This document shows positions 40,603 through 51,913 of a stretch of 64,000 bases of DNA, piece by piece. The notes beneath the pieces were generated by a model that was given only the letters and a program-made list of their open reading frames with translations, did no database searches and was not told where the DNA came from. Made by a program: the position numbers and the translations under genes. This stretch comes from Prorocentrum cordatum (lineage: Eukaryota > Sar > Dinophyceae > Prorocentrales > Prorocentraceae), in NCBI GenBank assembly GCA_963575745.1, contig CAUYUJ010019371.1:115001-179000 (forward strand). The letters run 5' to 3'. Within the stretch, counting starts at the first letter, position 1; every line of letters begins with the position of its first letter.

Positions 40603-41340
40603 CCTCAACAATGTTGGAATACACCCTCCCTCCAAGCTCCCACTTCACAAGCCCCTACAAGGGTTCATTTCTACTGAGGGACATGCCCCGTTGGGGGACA
40701 ACCGTGTGAAAATCCTGAAGCGTGCCAAACCACCATTCTCAGGACTTCAGCGCCACGAATTAGATTGACTGTTGTGTCTTGGCGATCCTGAACCGTGCCA
40801 GAGCACCATTCCTGGGACTTCAACACCGCGAATAAACGTAACTGCTGCGCCATGATAATCCTGAATCGCTCCAAAACGCCATTTCTGATACGGTAACCAC
40901 GGAAACAAATGAAACTCTTACAATTGTTTAAAACGACGAATGCGCGCGGCGCTGAGGCGTGAGTCACATTTTGAAAAAGAACCGCCCTCAATCCGTGAAG
41001 TTCTTGCAGATGTTTTAGACGAATGCGCGCGGCGCTAAGGCGAGAGCCACAGTTTGAAAATCACCCGCCCTCAATCAGTGAAACTCTTGCGAAATCTGAA
41101 ACACATGCGCGCGGCGCTAAGGCGAGAGCCACATTTTGAAAACCACCCGCCCCCAACGAATACGCGAGGCGCTGTAAGGCGAGAGCCATATTTTGAAAAC
41201 AACCCACCCTCAATCCGCGAAACTATTTCAAATCTTGAAAACGAATGTGCGCGGCGATAAGGCGAGAGCCACAAATTGAAAACGGCCTCCATATGTGAAA
41301 TTGTTGCCAGCTTTTCAACTTCAGGCTCATACATGGTAAT
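40603..41340 (-). repeat. Dispersed repeat P, copy 2
   Basis: This is the inverted partner of 9578-10374. The same sub-repeats appear in complement: GGCGAGAGCCACA, TTTGAAAA-CACCCGCCCTCAATC, GAAACTCTTGC and GCGCGCGGCGCTAAGG. Confidence 0.75.
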
Positions 41341-41493
41341 GCAGTCTCAGGCGAAACGCCCTGCCCGCCCTTCCGACTGGCCCCGGGGTGCTACAGGGAA
41401 GAATTACCCATAAGGAACCGGGAAGGAGGGAGTAGGAGGGAGGAGCGAGGAAGGGCACCAGCATCGGTGTGTGTGTGTGGCTTCCTCCACTGA

Positions 41494-41563
41494 CCTGAGC
41501 GCACGCGCTCGCCACCGCGCCGTAGATGTACACGTCGGGGCGGACGCCACCAGGCAGCCTCTC
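41494..41563 (-). CDS. PPR gene, exon 2
   Basis: The minus frame reads LPGGVRPDVYIYGAVASACA and then Q at a clean GTCAGT donor (41493). It is a PPR linker followed by the first helix. It is short, and the 5' boundary is approximate. The fold-back element at 41570-41700 begins just upstream. Confidence 0.6.
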
Positions 41564-41569
41564 GGCATG

Positions 41570-41700
41570 AGGGGAGGAGGGTCTCGCCGCATCGCCGATG
41601 CATCGGCGATGTCGGCGTGGAGAAAATCGGGCTCCACATCGAGCCGCATCGCCGATGCATCGGCGATGCGGCGCGATCCTCCGACCCCGTCTATGCGGAC
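41570..41700. mobile_element. Fold-back element related to 38105-38340
   Basis: GGAGGGTCTCGCCGCATCGCC on the left pairs with GGCGATGCGGCGCGATCCTCC on the right. It contains a 30-bp perfect palindrome at 41643-41672 centred on ATGCAT. The right end (CGATCCTCCGACCCCGTCTA) is shared with the 38.1 kb element. Confidence 0.7.
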
Positions 41701-41889
41701 CCCTATCTGAAGGCCTGGACTGGCGGAGACGGGTCTTGGCGCAGGGGGGGTCCTCCAGCTACGGGCGTCGCAAAAGAAATCGCGACGATCAGCTTTTTTG
41801 AGCCCTTGGACTCCAGAAGCTGTCTCGGGGCCTCGAGCTGAAAACCGGGAAAAGCCTCCGTCCTCCTTTCTTCAGGACGTTGCATGCTT

Positions 41890-42000
41890 GGGCCCTCCAC
41901 AGCGACACGCCTCGCCGCCAGGTCCAGCGCGAGCCGCCAGCGCCGGCCGCGGGCGCAGGCGCTTATCGCCGCGCACCAGGCCGCGGCCGCCGCGGGGCCC
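41890..42000 (-). CDS. PPR gene, exon 1 of those found
   Basis: The minus frame reads AAAAAWCAAISACARGRRWR and then LALDLAARRVAVEG. The AISACARG...RWRLALDL spacing is a PPR motif. It precedes exon 2 (GVRPDVYIYG), which supplies the expected linker. More exons should lie upstream but I could not identify them. Confidence 0.6.
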
Positions 42001-42469
42001 CTCCTGACAGGAGGAGGGCGCCAACTGCTGCACACCTGCGCAGATCGTGGCCGGGCCCGCCCTGGGCCCAGGATCGGCGCCCGCGCCCCGCCCAGAAGGC
42101 AGAAGCACACCGATCCCCGCGCCCAGGGCGCACCCGGCCAGGACCGTGGCGTGCTAGCACGGAGCCCAACACGCAGGCGTAAAATCTAGGCCTGGCGCGA
42201 GACGTTCGCCGGGACGTGGGCAAACACGCGCCGAGCCAACGCGCAGCGTGCGAACACGGTACGTGCTGCGTTTCAACACGGGCGTCTCGATGCAGTTCAG
42301 CTGCAGGTGCATACCCGCCAACGTGCCGTGAGCCACGAGTCGGTGTCCCCAAGAAATCTGCCTTATCCCCTGAACCTCGGTCCTCAATCCTACGGATTCT
42401 TCCAGGGGCCTGGACCCACGGGTCTCAAATCTACCGGGGCTTCCCGCGCGCCTCATGGGCTCATCCGCG
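42001..42469. other. Spacer, no gene recognised
   Basis: Unique GC-rich sequence, presumably an intron or the 5' flank of the PPR gene. Confidence 0.3.
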
Positions 42470-43030
42470 TCTTCTCGCGTGACATTTTCGGAACCAAGAG
42501 GGCTCCAAGACGGGCCAAGAGGGCCCCAGGAGGCCTCCAAGACGGTCCAAAAGGATTCCGAGTCGCCGAAGGATCGTTCCAACCCGCTCCAGATGGCCTC
42601 CAGACGGCCCATGACGCCTCCAAGACGCCCCAAGAGGTCTCCAAGTGGCTTCCCAAAAGGGCCCAAAGAAGCAAACACCACTGATTCCCCGTAGTGTTTG
42701 AAAGATGTTGACTTCCTCGCCTTTTCGGCTCCCCGACGCTCCAAGACGGCCCAAGAGGCCCCCGAGATCGCTCCAAGACGGCCCACGAGGCATCCAAGAG
42801 GGCCCCAAGACGGCCGAGGAGGCCCAAGAGGCCGCCAGGACAGCCCAAAGAGATCTCCAAGACGGTCCCAAGAGGGGGCCCTGAGAGGGAACCCGAACGG
42901 ACATTTCGAGCCTTCGGTCCCAAAGATGGGCCGAAGAGCCTTCCAGAGGCCCCAAGAGGCGCCCCCTGGAGGCCCCCCCAAGAGGCGCCCCCGAAAGGCC
43001 TCCGAGAGGCATCCCAACATACCTTGGGAT
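42470..43030 (+). mobile_element. Mosaic element copy D, ends missing
   Basis: It aligns internally with copies A and B: CTTTTCGGCT then GACGCTCCAAGACGGCCCAA occurs here at about 42719-42760 and in A at about 5247-5285, with similar CCAAGAGG repeats on both sides. Neither conserved terminus is present. Confidence 0.6.
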
Positions 43031-44113
43031 GCATCCAAAACGCCTCTCAAGTCCAGACCCCCGGCACCGAGGTGGGATGGGCCGAAGGCCATTTGACAGC
43101 TGGCACCCTCCGACCTGGCGCCCGCCAAGCGGCCAAGCGCGGCCGGCCAGGGCGCCCTGTCGCCGCCGCCGCGCTCCGCCTCCGTGCCCGCGGCGGGCAT
43201 CCGCCGCGGGCACCGCGCGGGGCGCGAGCGCGCCCTCGTCGCCGGGCATGGCGGCCGCCGCGGGGGGGGGGGGGGGCGCCAGGCCACCGTGGACCGCGGG
43301 CGCGCGGGCGCCTCCTGGAGCAGAGCCACGGGGCAAGCGGGCGGCGAGGGGAGCCTCTGCTGCGGACACAAGGAGAGGCCAAGTCCAGGCGGAAGGCAAG
43401 CCCAGACGGAGGCCGAGCAATCCGTGTGGACTTACTCCGCACGGACTCAACATCATGACAGGAGGGGCCAAGTCCAGGCGGGGTATAGGCCCAGACGGAA
43501 GCCGAACACTCCAAACGGACGTCCTCCGCACGGACTCAGCATCCTCCGAGGACAGGCCAGGGCGCCGCTTGGCCAGGCCTGCTGACCTGGGAGGCCCTTG
43601 GGCACCAGCCGGGTCTCACGTCGCATTACACTTGAGAGGACGCGGGAGGCCGAGGGGGCACCGCGCTCAGCACCAGAGATGTCCGACGCCTGCTCCGCGC
43701 GGGCACATGCAACGGCTCCAGACCCAGGCTGCGCTCCAAGGCAGCGGCACTGGACGGAGTGGGGCCGGCCTCCTTGAAGCACTCGGGAAGAAGGCGGGCG
43801 AGGACGAGGGCGGAGGAAGAGAAATGGCGCTACGGGAGAATGTTGGGCAACTGGACCCACGAGACCTTGATCGTCGACCAGGACGGGGTCACGGGAAGAG
43901 GAATCAGGTGGAGGAGGAGGATGAGGAGGGGAAGAAGGACAAAAGGAGAAGGAGGAAGAGGAGGAGTAGGAGGAGGAGGAAGGAAAGCCGCGTCCGGATG
44001 CCTCGGAAGCAGAAGGGGAGAGAGAGAGAGAGAGAGAGAAAACAAGAGAGAGAGAGAGAGAAAAAAAAAAAAAAAAAAAAAAAAGGAGGAGGAGGAAACT
44101 AGAAGTGCAAAGC
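43031..44113. other. GC-rich spacer with an 89-bp duplication and purine tracts
   Basis: A G-run lies near 43262. GGCCAAGTCCAGGCGG recurs at 43377 and 43466 with CCGCACGGACTCA in each copy. Purine repeats start near 43905, a GA dinucleotide tract lies at about 44018-44060, and a 24-A run at 44061-44084. No exon is supported. Confidence 0.55.
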
Positions 44114-44277
44114 GGGATGGTGGACGAGAGGTTATGTATAGCGGGCGTAAATCGACGTGAGCAAACACTGTAGAGCGGGCGCGGCGGCTGGCCAAGCTTG
44201 AACCAAAAGCCCATGGCCAAACCCTGATAAGCCGCCTCCCTGCTACGCTACAAACACTGACGATATACCGTTCGAGT
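44114..44277 (+). repeat. Left terminal direct repeat of the copia-type element (candidate LTR)
   Basis: It aligns without gaps to 51914-52077 at an offset of 7800, about 83% identical over 157 bases, mostly transitions. Shared words include CACTGTAGAGCGGGCGCGG, AAAAGCCCATGGCCAAACCC and CTACCGTTCGAGT-like ends. The pair brackets the gag to RNase H coding remnants in the same orientation. Confidence 0.7.
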
Positions 44278-44323
44278 CTGGTACTCGAACGGGCCCGTCG
44301 CGTCTCGCTGGTATCCCAGACAC
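44268..44323 (+). promoter_or_regulatory. Candidate primer binding region with hairpin
   Basis: CCGTTCGAGT (44268-44277) is followed after CTGGT by its complement ACTCGAACGG (44283-44292), a perfect 10-bp stem at the end of the terminal repeat. Two TGG-starting stretches, TGGTACTCGAACGGG (44279) and TGGTATCCCAGACAC (44309), are candidate tRNA primer sites; the second resembles the TGGTATC start common in Ty1/copia elements. Confidence 0.35.
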
Positions 44324-44559
44324 AAACCTCCCACATCACCAACAAGCAACAACGGACACACCATCACCAGCTGCGGCGACAGAAGAACAAACTAGGGGGT
44401 CCCACTGACCATCCCCCTCATGACAGTTGCACTTGCCCGGGGGAAATTCTGCGAACCAGGTCCCTCCAAAAAATTGCAGATGCTGTCGCGGCTGCACAGA
44501 GCAAACTATTGGTGGAGCACAGAAAAAACATTCACGTGCTCAACGCTCAACGGCCTGCC
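44324..44559. other. Leader sequence of the copia-type element
   Basis: Non-coding, low-complexity sequence (CAACAAGCAACAACGG) and then unique sequence up to the nested mosaic element. No gene. Confidence 0.35.
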
Positions 44560-44946
44560 GCTCCACGGAAATCCCACCAGCCCTCTGGGCGTCGGTGGTT
44601 TAGAGCGTTTCCTCTTCCACCCCTCCTTCTTCCCCTTCGGGGAAGGGTTTATCACTGTTCCCTATTAATAAACACCCCCTCCCCCAGGCGACTGGGGGCC
44701 AACCAGGGTCCATGACGACACCCCCCACCATCCCTTGTAAAAAAACACTACAAAACACACTCTGCCTCCAAATTCAGAACATGCGCAGCCAACCCGATGC
44801 GCCCCCCCCACACACCATCCCTGTCAAGAAACAATACAGAGTACACTTGGCGGCGGCGGCGGCTGCGGAGGCGGTGGCGGCGGCTGCGGCGGCTGCGGCG
44901 GTGGCGGCGGCGGCGGCGGCGGGGGCGGCGGCGGCGGCGGCGGGGG

Positions 44947-44982
<36 letters not shown>

Positions 44983-45024
44983 CGGCAGCGGCTGCGGCGG
45001 CTGCGGCGGTTTGGCAGCGGGGGG

Positions 45025-45055
<31 letters not shown>

Positions 45056-45735
45056 GGCGGCGGCGGCAGGCGGCGGCCGCAGCGGCGGCGGCGGAGGCGG
45101 CGGAGGGCGGGCGGGAGTGAGCGGGACGGCTTGCGGGCGGAGAGGGGGTCTTGACCCCTCCCCCTACCCCTTCCCCTGGACCTGGACGGGGGGTTCCGCG
45201 AGTTGTCGGAGCGTCCAAAACGGCCTCGGCGAGGAAGCCAAAATCATTGGTTGTACCATGGTTCTGGCCCCATGTTAGCCTCCTGAAAGGGGGGACTGCA
45301 AGTAGTAACCCCCCCTCCTGTGATCGATCTCACCCAAGATGGCACAAAGATGGCCCCCAAGGCTCACAAGGGTGCCCCAAGAGGGCCCCAAGAGGTGGCC
45401 AGGAAGCACCAAGAGGCCCCCAGGATGCCCCCAAGAGGCCCCCAAGAGACCCCCCAGAGGCACCCAAGATGCTCCAAGAGGCAAAAGCGAGAATGCCAAA
45501 TCATTGGTTGCACTAAGGTTTTAGCCACATGTTGGCCTCTAGGGGGGGCACTGATTAAGATGACTCCAAGAGCGCCTGGGGGAGCCCAAGATGACCTCCA
45601 AGATGGCTCAAGATACCCCCAAGATGTCTCATAATGGCTTCCTTTGTGTGCTGCCCACTTCCCTGATCGAGGCAATTCCTCTGGGCACCGTTTCTGAATA
45701 GGCTGGTGGGGCTTCGCGAAGCGTCAACAATTATT
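44560..45735 (+). mobile_element. Mosaic element nested in the copia-type leader
   Basis: It opens with AATCCCACCAGCCCTC and GGTGGTTTAGAGCG as in copy C, repeats CCCCTACCCCTTCCCCTGG near 45163, and carries CCAAGAGG/CCAAGATG units from about 45330. It ends at 45700-45735 with GGCTGGTGGGGCTTCGCGAAGCG and AACAATTATTC, a variant of the A/B/F terminus. It contains the GGC microsatellite at 44852-45115. It may be two family members side by side. Confidence 0.55.
44852..45115. repeat. (GGC)n microsatellite
   Basis: About 260 bases are mainly GGC with GCT/GGT interruptions. All frames stay open (poly-Ala, poly-Arg, poly-Gly). Confidence 0.95.
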
Positions 45736-46042
45736 CATCGTAGCAACCCCCCACTTGGGTGACTCACCTCGTCGCCTTCGCGAACAAAGCTGCGACATGC
45801 GAATGCCTGTGTACTCCCCTCCTTGATGCATTGGGTCGCATTCGCGAACACGCTTCGCGATATGCGAACCGGCCGGCGCATTCACGAACACAGATCGGAC
45901 ATGCGACGCCGAGTGGGTCGCCCAATAGCGTCGCCGCTGTCCCTGTTAAGGTCGCTGCGCTGGGAGCTCGGCGCCGTCTTCTCGCGCCGCCCCTGGATGA
46001 AACCCCCCCACCGACCCCCCCCCCATCGGGCAATTTCGGACT

Positions 46043-48465
46043 GTGCTCGAGATGCTCGGGGGCCCTGTCGTTGCAGCACTCGCCTGCGAGCGCTGCCGCC
46101 AGCGCCGGACCGTCAAGCGATCCGAATTCCACGCTCACGGCGTCGGCATAGGGCCCAGAGCCGTTCGTAAATGTGTTGCAGGAAGCCTGAGGGGGAAGAG
46201 GAAGACGACGCACCGCCCTCATTGCATCCGCACATGGGTCTAGCCGACCGCGGCAAGCAGTCGCTCGATCCGACGCCCACATCGTCGGCGTCGGCGATGC
46301 GCCCCGAGTTCTCAGCAACTACGTTGTGGAAGACGGGGGAGGCGCGCGCGGGCAATAGCGGGACTGCAAAGGAGGGTCGAGCAACTACGCTGCCATCCCT
46401 CCAGAGGGCCGCCGCGCGAATTTGGTGCCATTGGTTCTCCGGGACATGAACCTCGATGTTGACTGAGCGCGCCCCCCGCTTCCTGTCAGACCGGGACCCC
46501 TACGCATGCCCCCTTGACTACCGTACAGCTGGCAGTGCTCAGTGCAGTGACAATACGATGAACGACGAGTTCTCTCGCCAATATGCGGCGGCATGCTCAG
46601 AGTGCAGTCTGCGAGCCAATCGCGCGACAGAGAGAAGACCCAGCGGGCCGATGAAGAGGGGCACGCCAGGGACAGATACCCACGACGGCCCCGAGGATCA
46701 CTACCAGAACAACGCGTTGGTGCATACCACAACTTTTGCGCCTCATCGACGCTCGGGGAGGGGCCCCACTCTGGATGGAAGGCCATCGGAGAGGGCGCGG
46801 TCGCTGCCATCAGCTGCGCCGCCAGCGTGGACGCGGGCGGCGGCGGCAGCGGCAACGCGCGACGCCCCCGCACTTGGGGGCCCGGGCGCCATCGCCTGGC
46901 CAAACGGCGGGGCCAGCTGGGAGGGGGAGCGAGCGCAGGCGGCATCGGCTCTGCTGAACTTCACCGATTGTCGCAGGAGCGCGTCGACAACCTCCCCGCC
47001 AGGTTCGACGTCCTCCGCAACAGACCACAGATACCTATTGCTGCGAGCGGTGGGTGCGTCGAACACCCAGCTCACCATGATCCTGCAGCGCTGCGACATG
47101 GCCTGCCCGACGGACTCACGACTGCTGGCACGCTCGATGGGCCAACTACGCAGATTTGGACATGTGACGGAAGGCTCGCCGGGCAATCTGGCCTCGGCCG
47201 CGCATTCGCCCCAACGCCAAGCGTTCCCCGCGGGCGCGTCCGCGCGCGATCATGGTCAGAGTGCCGATGGCACTGGAGCAGGATCGAGCTGGGATGGCGC
47301 AGGATCGAGCTGGATGGAGCGGCGCCGAGCCCGCGCGCGGCACCAGCTGCCGCCAACGCCGACGCATCAGCAGCACCGAAGGCAGCACATCCAGCAGCAG
47401 GTTTCGAGTCGGGGAACGACTCTGATACCATCAGCTCATTTGGCAAAGAAGCTGCTCCCGACGACCCCGAACTGCGCGAAGTTCCCGTGGAACAGCGCGG
47501 CACGCGCCCTTTCTGGGCCTACGAGCGCGCCAAGTCCCGACGGCACCGCTTCGACAATAACAGGCCCACGCGTCGCGCGCGAAGGGTCATCCTACGCAAG
47601 GGCAAGGGCCGCCGTGCCACCCTGGCCGAATGGTCCGACAACGACCTCCTCGAAGCCTTCGCTGGCCCCGGGAAGGGCGGGGGCGCGGGCAGCGGCGACC
47701 GTCGGACCGGCGGGCTGGGACACGGCCGACAAGGCAACCCAATGGATCCAGATGGGACAAATCTCAAGCGCCACGAGTGCGACCCAGAGGAGCACCTCTC
47801 GCGCGACTTTCCCCGACGGCGACACACGGGCGCGCCCTCTTCCTTATCGCCCCAGCCTCAGCAGCGCCACCGACACCTCACCATTTTCGCACTTGGAACA
47901 CCACAGAGCGCCAGGGCCAGCCGTTCCACAACCAGCACCAGGTGACGATTCGGTCTCGGTGACCAGGGAAACCCACGGGAAGCCCGCACATGTGGTTCCG
48001 GTACCCGACAACAGTGACCCTACGCAGAGAGCCGATCCCTGGAATGGCAGCCAGCCGACTGCAACTTCGGCAACAACGCGGCCAGCGCCAGCAGCAGCAG
48101 CAGCAGCTCCCAATGCTTCGTCCGACGGCTCCTGGCAGTCACTTGACCAGAGCAATTGGTCAAGTTGGCCAGGTACTTCATCGCCCTCATCGGCTTCGCC
48201 CAATCCTCATGAGGCCGAAATTCGGCGACTGCGCCAAGATGGACGACCTCATGGGCCGCGCACGACAGGATTCTGGTCAACCGTCGGATAGGGCACATAC
48301 GTTGCCAATCCGCACGACAGGAGCGGTGAACTCAGCACCTGCAGCGCCCGCAATTCCAGCAGCATCAGCCGCGCCACCATCACTGTCACCGCAGCGCTAG
48401 GCCGGAGTGGCCGGCGCTCACCCGCTGGGGCCACGGAAAGGGCCCGACTGAGTAAGCGACATCAA
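46043..48465 (+). pseudogene. Copia-type element: N-terminal region and gag
   Basis: Coding remnants alternate between two plus frames. A first part (46170-46700) has SLQRAAARIW and RFLSDRDPYACPLDYRTAGS with a Cys/His patch, matching 7.9-7.4 kb. GWKAIGEG...SVDAGGGGSG follows at 46.76 kb. Gag-like sequence follows (ARFDVLRNRPQ; LLARSMGQLRRFGH; FWAYERAKSRRHRF; RKGKGRR; GHGRQGNPMDPDG). The CCHC knuckle at 47763-47813 reads KRHECDPEEHLSRDFP, with the first and fourth Cys replaced by Arg and Phe. RLRQDGRPHGPR/DDLMGRARQ near 48225-48275 matches MHNLMGRVQ of the 11.8 kb copy. Gag packages the element RNA in the cytoplasm; this copy is dead. Confidence 0.7.
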
Positions 48466-48879
48466 TGCCCGGGCCACTATGCCAGCTACCCCGCCTGTCG
48501 ATGCGCAGCTGCCGAACTGGGCTTACATGCCAACAGTCTCAGCACTCAGCATCAGCGCGCCATATGGATCGAGCTCCACGTGGCCACCAATCCACTCTGG
48601 TAGCCGTGTCACCACATATGCCGGAGTCACCCAGCGATCTGGATCTCTGCAATAAGCAAGTCTCCACTGACATGAGCCAGCCATCTGAGAGATTGGTCAT
48701 GCGGTTCGCCAGCCGCGACACTTGCATGTCCAGCGGCGTGCGATCCAAACGCGGAGCAGGCTCTGCACTCCACCACGCACAACGATGACACCTCGACGAG
48801 CTCCACAACACCCAGCTTGCACGAGTTCTAACGACAGCAGGACAAGCAGCGACGACGAGCCGCAAAGATGGACATAAAC

Positions 48880-49140
48880 CGAAACTAATCCAACTCCTGC
48901 ACTGGCTGCTGCACCAGCTGCACCCCACGTCGCGGTCCTCAACGGCGACGACCAGGAGTGTCCCATCTGACTCGAGGCCTTCGTGCACAGTGACCCAGTG
49001 GCGCGCCTACGGCGTCGCTGGCATCCACACCAGGCATGCCACCTAAAGCTTTTGCAGAACACCGACGTCCACCTGGCGAACTGCCCGGCGTGCCGAGGTC
49101 CGGCCGAAATCATCGCCGAGCTCCTTTCCATTGGTGCAAA
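48880..49140 (+). pseudogene. Copia-type element: RING-H2-like domain
   Basis: The plus frame reads NGDDQECPI, then TGA at 48968-48970 where the second Cys of CPIC is expected (the other copy has TGT). It continues LEAFVHSDPVARLRRRWHPH, QACHLKLLQNTDVHLANCPA and CRGPAEIIAELL. The His, His, Cys and final C-x2-C ligands fit a RING-H2 finger; the third Cys has become Arg. The position is between gag and protease, exactly as at 10925-11066. The stop codon and the lost Cys make it inactive. Confidence 0.65.
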
Positions 49141-49449
49141 ATGTATCACGACGGGTCCGGCAGCTGCGCTGCCGGCCCGCGCGGCACCCCGGCACTCTGG
49201 GCCCGGCACCTACGGCGCCGACCGATGCCAGACGACAGCGCGGCAGAAGATCCCAGCGCAGCAGGGCAGTGCCTGGACTCCTCGGCCCGCGCCGAAACCC
49301 AGGGTACCGCGGCAGGATTTTGCGCAGCCCCCTGGCAGCGCTTCCAGTTTTGTGTCCGCTGCCGACGTCGCAGTGCCGTGCGACGCTCACCTGGACATGC
49401 ATGCTCCGGCGTGCTGACCGACGTTTCCACGGTGGTCTACCTCGCCAGG

Positions 49450-49920
49450 CACTGGCACGAGTCCACGGACCGACTCGCCATGCTACCTGGCGAGCGCCGA
49501 CCTCCCAGGCGGCTGGCTTGGCGTCGCCGCGAATGCCGGCGCCTGGGCCAACCTCCTGGGACAACGCTTCGCGATGAACCTGGCCGACAACGCCACGAAT
49601 GCGAGGCTTCGGCCCGCAGAGGACGCGTTCCAAAATATGTGGGCGACTGGCTGGGCTGCAACCGCAGTCACGTCATCTGGCGGTACCCTCGGAAACCAAG
49701 AGACGTCCGCCAACAACACTTGGGCTGCGCCAGGTTCGACGCCCACATCCTCGTCGGCGAGCAGCGGAAGGGCGCTCGCATCATCCAGTTTGTCCTCGGT
49801 GGCGAACAGCGATTGTTAGCCGACGCCAGGCACGGCCAGGACGGGGCGTTCGACGGCTGCGTCGTCGACGCCCCCGAGGACGACGCCGGCGTCACCGGGG
49901 GCGGTTCACCATGAGCCCCG
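49450..49920 (+). pseudogene. Copia-type element: protease remnant
   Basis: YLASADLPGGWLGVAANAGA then WANLLGQRFAMNLADNATNA resembles the VDxGAWxNLVG site of Ty1/copia aspartic proteases, with the catalytic Asp replaced (NAG). The 10.5 kb copy reads VIVDAAAWTNRWG at the same point. The segment after it is scrambled between frames. Confidence 0.55.
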
Positions 49921-50169
49921 TCGACGATACCCGAAGAGGCCGCCAGCGACTTCCCCGGCCACATCCAACAGGTGGCGCCGGCAGCTCAGCAGGAAGTCGA
50001 GGACGCCAACAGGAGCTGAAGGGCCCAGACAGCCGTCAGAAGGCCCACGCTGCCGTCGAGCGCGCAGCTGCCAGCGCAGGCCGCAGGCCGCGCGAGTGGC
50101 CCCAGCACCTGGGGACACGGCGCCAGCGTCAGCACATCCACGCACAGCGCCGGCGCCACTCTAGACGAC

Positions 50170-51710
50170 TCCGCCAAGCTTCAGGGCGGGATGAAGGAGG
50201 AGAACATGTGGAGCTTTACTTGGACCCACGAGTGCTAGAAGCGCACCTGAGCTGCCACGCGGGCAACTGGGTCGCCTGCGCGCCCGCCTCAGCCGCGCCT
50301 AAAGTCTACGCCGCCGCCAAGACCGCGGCAATCAAGCGCGACGCCGATCTCCGAACCAAGGAGGAAGCGTCGACCAGGCTGGGCGCGGGTCGCCGTGGAC
50401 GTGGAGGCGCGCTCTTGCAGGGCATGACCTATGCCGAGATGCAGGAATAGCGAAGCAACAAGAGAGGTGAACTTCACCCTGCCGCCCGGCAGCGCGGCCA
50501 TCCACAGACAGGCCCCAGGCTGCGAGTCCTGCGACGAGCGGACCGAGCGCCTGCGCTGCATCAGGCCGGGCACGGGCTGCAAGGGCGCGCCCAGGGATCT
50601 ATCCACGAAGCTGGCCAGGGCCACGCGTCGCCCGAGCGCATCGCCAAACCGACGCCCGGAGCTCGAAGTCAAGCGCGAGGCGTCGGGCACCCGTGGCGCT
50701 GGCGGCTCAGAGTTAGAGCTTATGCTGTCCAAGCACGTCGGCGACTGGAAGACCGCTGGACGCCAGGAGCACGTAAACCGGTTGATCGGTCACATCGAGA
50801 GCGCCTTCGGCAAAATGATGGGTGATTACGACGACTTCACCAACTGCGGCGCACACCAACACCGCAACGCCGATGGCACAGTGACGCTCGACCAGGACGA
50901 GCACACTAACGCGCTGATCCCCATCAGGCACGTCGACCTGGTCAAGGCGACGGCCGACGAGCTGGCGGGTGGTCCGCTTCCAGACTTCCTTGTCTCCCTC
51001 TCGGAGCAGCCGCCTATGCGCTGCTCGCACAACGCCGCGCTGCCGTCGTCGTCGTCGCGCTGCAACGGGCTGCACGCGGCTGCTCATCAGGCACAATTTG
51101 CAGCTAAACTCCGTTGCTCTGGCCACGCAGAAGATCAAAGCGCGCGTCGTCTTCCCCGCGATGGCATGCGCGGGCCAAAGGTCTGCGTGCACAGCGACGG
51201 CTCGTTCAACCGTGAGGAGGAGACAGGATGCGGCATGCGGGGCGCCGTATACACACGTCTGGGCAGGTGCCGCAGCACTGGTGAACAGATCTGCCACTTG
51301 CTCTACGCTGTGAGCCGATCACACAAATTTGGGTGTAGATCCTCATTCGGCTCTGAGCTGCACGCAGCATGTGGAGCCGCAGACGGTGACTATCTACGAG
51401 ATGATACGCGGACCCGCCGCAGCAAATGAGATCAGGAGGCTGGTGGAGGAGGGGGGGTCCGTTCTGCCGGCCGAGCTGGTCGTGGACGGCGCGCCTGTCT
51501 TCGCCGCCCTGGCCATGGGCCACGCGCGGCCGCCATCAGAGAATAGTATAACAGGCCGCCCGTAGTGGCTAGCAGACCATCTGCGCCCCAAACAAGTATC
51601 CGACATGCTGCGGCGCGGCACCCGCGACGCGAAGGCCGACCCGAGAAGCGCCGTCCTTCTTGTAGGTGCCCATGTCCTGGTAATGGTGCTGGGTCTTCTC
51701 GGCTGATCCT
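50170..51710 (+). pseudogene. Copia-type element: C-terminal reverse transcriptase and RNase H
   Basis: The frame begins with a linker (AAKTAAIKRDADLRTKEEAS; GALLQGMTYAEMQE) and a stop, then EVNFTLPPGSAAI and RCIRPGTGCKGAPRDLSTKL, equivalent to the QPPGF...YGLKQAPR block of copia reverse transcriptase. The catalytic motif is KHVGDWK (50731-50751), where xVDD is expected. FTNCGAHQHRNADGTVTLDQ and DEHTNALIPIRHVDLVK follow. RNase H shows VCVHSDGSFNREEETGCGMR and SHKFGCRSSFGSELHAACGA; it then shifts frame (IYEMIRGPAAANEIRRLVEE) and ends with a RGTRDAKAD segment resembling the TRDMLADGLTK tail. Integrase and the first half of reverse transcriptase are missing between 49.9 and 50.2 kb. Confidence 0.8.
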
Positions 51711-51913
51711 GGCGGCTGGGTAGACGGGGCCCCGCCGGCCCCTCGAGACTCAGCGCCTGCCGAAACGAGGTGCACGAACAGCACCATGGTGGAGCAGAAT
51801 GAGGAGCGGGTTGACGTAGACGGCGATGTAGAGCGGAAGCCAAGGGCGCGAGGCATTGCCGCGCGGGCCATGGCGGCTGTGGATCACGCAGCAACGTGCT
51901 CCGCTACCAACTA

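Noticed and set aside
51569-51871. Minus-strand frame starting MARAAMPRALGF
   Set aside because: It is antisense to the RNase H end of the copia-type element; similarity to the 8150 frame is weak.
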